Positions 61,529 through 64,000 of a stretch of 64,000 bases of DNA are shown here, in pieces. The stretch is from NCBI RefSeq assembly GCF_025141175.1, contig NZ_CP081155.1, positions 1,145,001 to 1,209,000 on the forward strand, read 5' to 3'. The DNA comes from Jannaschia sp. M317 (GTDB lineage: Bacteria > Pseudomonadota > Alphaproteobacteria > Rhodobacterales > Rhodobacteraceae). The notes under the pieces are model-generated. The model saw only the letters and a list, made by a program, of their open reading frames with translations, was not told the DNA's origin and did not search any database. The first letter of the stretch is position 1; every line of letters begins with the position of its first letter. The position numbers and the translations under genes were made by a program.

Positions 61529-61634
61529 CCTGTCGTCGCAAAGAATTTCCGGCCATCTCCGCAGGGCTCTTGATCGCATCTTCTGCGCACCCAACTGATC
61601 ATCAATCGCCGGGCTGGCCCTGCCTGCGGGGCCT

Positions 61635-62570
61635 TTGACAACCGGGCCGGGACTGTCTTTCTTGGATATTATTCTGGTGGTGGCGGGGCTTGTGGCCTTG
61701 CTGTTCGGCGGCGGTTGGCTGGTGACCGGAGCGGTCGGGCTGGCGACGCGTCTGGGCCTGTCACCGATGGTCATCGGCGTCACCCTTGTCGGTATGGGCA
61801 CGTCCATGCCGGAGCTTCTGACGAGCCTGCGGGCTGCACAGGCCGGGGCACCGGATCTTGCCCTGGGCAACGTGGTCGGGTCGAACATCGCGAACATCCT
61901 GCTGATCCTCGCCCTGGCGGCCATCGTCGCGCCCGTGGCCATGTCGCGTCAGGTCTGGCGGCGCGATGGGTTGGTGCTGGCGGCGATCTCGGTGGTGGCC
62001 TCTGTCTGGATCGGGGTTCATGCCGGGCTCGACCGGTTCGGGGCCTTTGTGTTTCTGGTCGCCTTTGCGCTGTGGCTGGGCTGGCAGCTGCGCAACGATC
62101 CCGATGGCGCAGAGGTGCCCGCGACCCCGCAGGGGGTGGGCCGCACGGTGTTCCTGTTCGCGGTCGGACTGGGCGGTGTTTTGCTGGGGGCCGATCTGCT
62201 GGTGCGCGGCGGTATCGGACTGGCCCGCGATTTCGGCATCGGCGAGGCGGTGATCGGCCTGACGGTCGTGGCGGTCGGCACCTCTCTGCCGGAACTCGCG
62301 GCCAGCGTTGCCGCCGCCCGTGCAGGACGCGGGGATCTGGCACTGGGCAACGTGCTTGGGTCCAACGTCTTCAACCTCTTGGGGATCCTTGGGGTTACGG
62401 CACTCGTTGCCCCGCTGGAGGCGTCTGCCCGATTTGCAGTGCTGGACTTGCCGTTGATGGTCGGGGCCGTCGCGGTGCTGCTCCTGATTGGCCTGCGCGG
62501 ACTGATCGGGCGGTTGGCGGGCCTGGCGATGGTCGGCGGTTACGGCGCCTACGTGGCACTCATGTTCTGA
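61635..62570 (+). CDS. Calcium/sodium antiporter (YrbG-type CaCA family)
   Basis: A 311-residue membrane exchanger with about 10 helices in two inverted halves. Each half carries the alpha-repeat: GMGTSMPELLTSLRAA with GNVVGSNIANILLI, and AVGTSLPELAASVAAA with GNVLGSNVFNLLGI. The conserved acidic Glu of each GTSxPE binds the cation. The TTG at 61635 is the listed start; later TTG codons are possible, since none has a strong ribosome-binding site. It exchanges Na+ or H+ for Ca2+ by family; no specificity test is possible here. Confidence 0.93.
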   Translation: MTTGPGLSFLDIILVVAGLVALLFGGGWLVTGAVGLATRLGLSPMVIGVTLVGMGTSMPELLTSLRAAQAGAPDLALGNVVGSNIANILLILALAAIVAPVAMSRQVWRRDGLVLAAISVVASVWIGVHAGLDRFGAFVFLVAFALWLGWQLRNDPDGAEVPATPQGVGRTVFLFAVGLGGVLLGADLLVRGGIGLARDFGIGEAVIGLTVVAVGTSLPELAASVAAARAGRGDLALGNVLGSNVFNLLGILGVTALVAPLEASARFAVLDLPLMVGAVAVLLLIGLRGLIGRLAGLAMVGGYGAYVALMF

Positions 62571-62657
62571 TGCCGCAGCGCAGCGCTTGCAATTCCAAAA
62601 GACAGAATGTAGCGCCTGACACCAAAGACACGCAATTTCGTTACCCGAGGATCCGCC

Positions 62658-63626
62658 ATGAGCTTCCGCCCGCAACCTACGCCCCCCGCCCGCCCGAACC
62701 GCTGCCAGCTTTTCGGCCCCGGTTCCAATCCCAAGCTTTTTGCCAAGATGGCGGCCAGCGCTGCGGATGTGGTGAACTTGGATCTGGAGGATTCGGTCGC
62801 GCCGTCTGACAAGGATGTGGCGCGGGCAAATGTGATCGAGGCGATCAACACCGTCGATTGGGGCGGCAAGGTGGTGTCGGTGCGGATCAATTCGCTCGAC
62901 ACGCCCTATTGGTATCGGGACGTGGTGGACCTGCTGGAACAGGCCGGTGACCGGCTGGATCAGATCATGATCCCCAAGGTCGGCTGCGCGGCGGATGTCT
63001 ATGCGGTCGACGCGCTGGTAACGGCCATCGAGGCCGCCAAGGGCCGGGCCAAGCGCATCGACCTGGAGGTTATCATCGAAAGCGCGGCGGGCATCGCCCA
63101 TGTCGAAGACATCGCGGCATCCTCGCCGCGTCTGGTGGCAATGTCGCTGGGGGCTGCGGATTTTGCCGCCTCCATGGGGATGCAGACCACCGGCATCGGT
63201 GGCACGCAGGAAGATTATTACATGTTGCGCGATGGGGCGCGGCATTGGTCCGACCCGTGGCATTGGGCCCAAGCCGCCATTGTCGCGGCCTGTCGGACCC
63301 ATGGTGTCCTGCCGGTGGATGGCCCGTTCGGAGACTTCTCGGACGATGAGGGCTTCCGCGCCCAGGCACGCCGGTCTGCGGTCTTGGGCATGGTCGGCAA
63401 ATGGGCCATCCACCCCAAGCAAATTGCCCTTGCCAATGAGGTGTTTACACCCTCTGACGCCGCCGTGTCCGAGGCGCGCGAAATCCTGGCCGCGATGGAG
63501 GCCGCAAAAGCGGCGGGCGAGGGGGCGACCGTCTACAAGGGCCGTCTGGTGGACATCGCCTCGATCAAGCAGGCCGAGGTCGTGGTGCGCCAGTGGGACA
63601 TGATTGAGCAAAATTCGAAGGATTAA
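62658..63626 (+). CDS. mcl1: L-malyl-CoA/beta-methylmalyl-CoA lyase
   Basis: A 322-residue HpcH/CitE-type lyase. It begins MSFRPQPTPPARPNRCQLFG. The Mg2+ and CoA-site blocks are VVNLDLEDSVAPSDKD, LEVIIESAAGIAHVEDIA and MSLGAADFAASMGMQTTGIG. In Rhodobacter, Mcl1 splits beta-methylmalyl-CoA to glyoxylate and propionyl-CoA and interconverts malyl-CoA in the ethylmalonyl-CoA pathway of acetate assimilation. MeaB at 10529 fits the same pathway. It is distinguished from thioesterase-type Mcl2 by overall resemblance only. Confidence 0.93.
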   Translation: MSFRPQPTPPARPNRCQLFGPGSNPKLFAKMAASAADVVNLDLEDSVAPSDKDVARANVIEAINTVDWGGKVVSVRINSLDTPYWYRDVVDLLEQAGDRLDQIMIPKVGCAADVYAVDALVTAIEAAKGRAKRIDLEVIIESAAGIAHVEDIAASSPRLVAMSLGAADFAASMGMQTTGIGGTQEDYYMLRDGARHWSDPWHWAQAAIVAACRTHGVLPVDGPFGDFSDDEGFRAQARRSAVLGMVGKWAIHPKQIALANEVFTPSDAAVSEAREILAAMEAAKAAGEGATVYKGRLVDIASIKQAEVVVRQWDMIEQNSKD

Positions 63627-63692
63627 ACGTTCGGCCTGAGCCGCTTGCTACCCTATTCTCCGGTGACCCCTGAAACACAGAGGGATCGGGAT

Positions 63693-64000
63693 TTGCAGAG
63701 CGGAATCATCTTTGAGTATGGCGCGCCGATCGCCCTGTTGATCGGTATGGCCTACGGCTACGGCGTGATGCGTCGCCTGCTTCCGGGAACCGACCTGGCG
63801 CCGCAGATCCTGGGTGTTCTGTTTGGCCTTGTGGCGGTGTTGCAGATGAATCTGCCGCTGGAACCGGTCGATGGGTTGATCATCGACTTGCGCAGTGTGC
63901 CCGTCGCACTGGCTGGCGCGTTCCTAGGCTTGCGCGGTATGCTGATCGCGCTTTTCATCGCCTGCGCCACACGGATTTCCATCGGGGGGGTCGGCTGGAT
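63693..64000 (+). CDS. 5TM-LYT (LytS-YhcK-type) membrane sensor, 3' end outside window
   Basis: An open frame runs to the last base. The visible 102 residues show three helices, with IIDLRSVPVALAGAFLGLRG then IALFIACATRISIGGVGW. This matches the 5TM-5TMR_LYT sensor region of LytS-like kinases and of diguanylate cyclases, where DLRxxPxxxAGxFxG and RxxxGG are conserved. The output domain lies beyond the edge. The TTG at 63693 follows GAGGGA; an in-frame GTG at 63663 is an alternative start. Confidence 0.75.
   Translation, partial: MQSGIIFEYGAPIALLIGMAYGYGVMRRLLPGTDLAPQILGVLFGLVAVLQMNLPLEPVDGLIIDLRSVPVALAGAFLGLRGMLIALFIACATRISIGGVGW

Noticed and set aside
1..64000. CRISPR arrays, tRNA or rRNA genes, transposases, prophage genes
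   Set aside because: No array of regular repeats, no cloverleaf-like segment and no transposase, integrase or phage structural motif was seen on either strand by reading.

Overview
This window is a stretch of bacterial chromosome with high GC content (roughly two thirds). It carries about 65 protein-coding genes and no visible rRNA or tRNA gene, CRISPR array, insertion sequence or prophage. The gene content points to an alphaproteobacterium of the Rhodobacterales (Roseobacter/Rhodobacter group). The signs are a separate F0 operon atpI-atpB-atpE-atpF'-atpF, L-malyl-CoA/beta-methylmalyl-CoA lyase and MeaB, a fructose-type frcBCAK ABC operon with its ROK regulator, CobN-type (aerobic) cobalamin genes, YcjX/YcjF, a TTG-started greA, and a CtrA-like box. 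No species is claimed.

Layout. 1-4508: a SulP anion transporter cut by the window edge, a flavin reductase, an acetyltransferase, an EcsC protein and an ArsR-SnoaL fusion. 4659-7352: the F0 ATP synthase operon with promoter, an internal hairpin and a rho-independent terminator. 7392-18240: housekeeping genes (hrpB, meaB, rpmB, cobB sirtuin, low-molecular-weight phosphatase, lytic transglycosylase, dapA, smpB, an MFS exporter). 18241-24931: lldD with two operator-like palindromes, a small membrane gene split by a frameshift, truA, ada, and ycjX/ycjF. 24933-29874: a cyclic-nucleotide-binding thioredoxin-reductase homologue without redox cysteines, then ileS.

30061-31224 encodes a histidine kinase whose N-terminal membrane domain has the Asp, Cys and His ligands of plant ethylene receptors at the same spacing. 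I consider this the most interesting gene here. 33012-42075 is cobalamin/cobalt territory: cobO, cobN, His-rich cobW and hupE, with a cobalamin riboswitch heading hupE-cobW-GNAT; psuG sits among them on the other strand. A second cobalamin cluster (DUF1636-cobC-cobD) lies at 53164-55362.

42284-47054 holds smc, a YbjN-like protein and a transglutaminase. 47051-51974 is the ROK regulator and the divergent frcBCAK sugar-uptake operon, with a palindromic operator between them. The rest includes a MltB-type transglycosylase, a pseudo-receiver gene behind a CtrA-type box, a glutathionyl-hydroquinone reductase homologue, greA with a membrane-anchored partner, a HAD protein lacking its nucleophile, argH with a small overlapping lipoprotein, a TlpA-like thioredoxin, a Na+/Ca2+ exchanger, mcl1, and the start of a 5TM-LYT sensor cut by the right edge. 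A short intergenic sequence repeats at three places (2451-2490, 7361-7390, 40997-41035).
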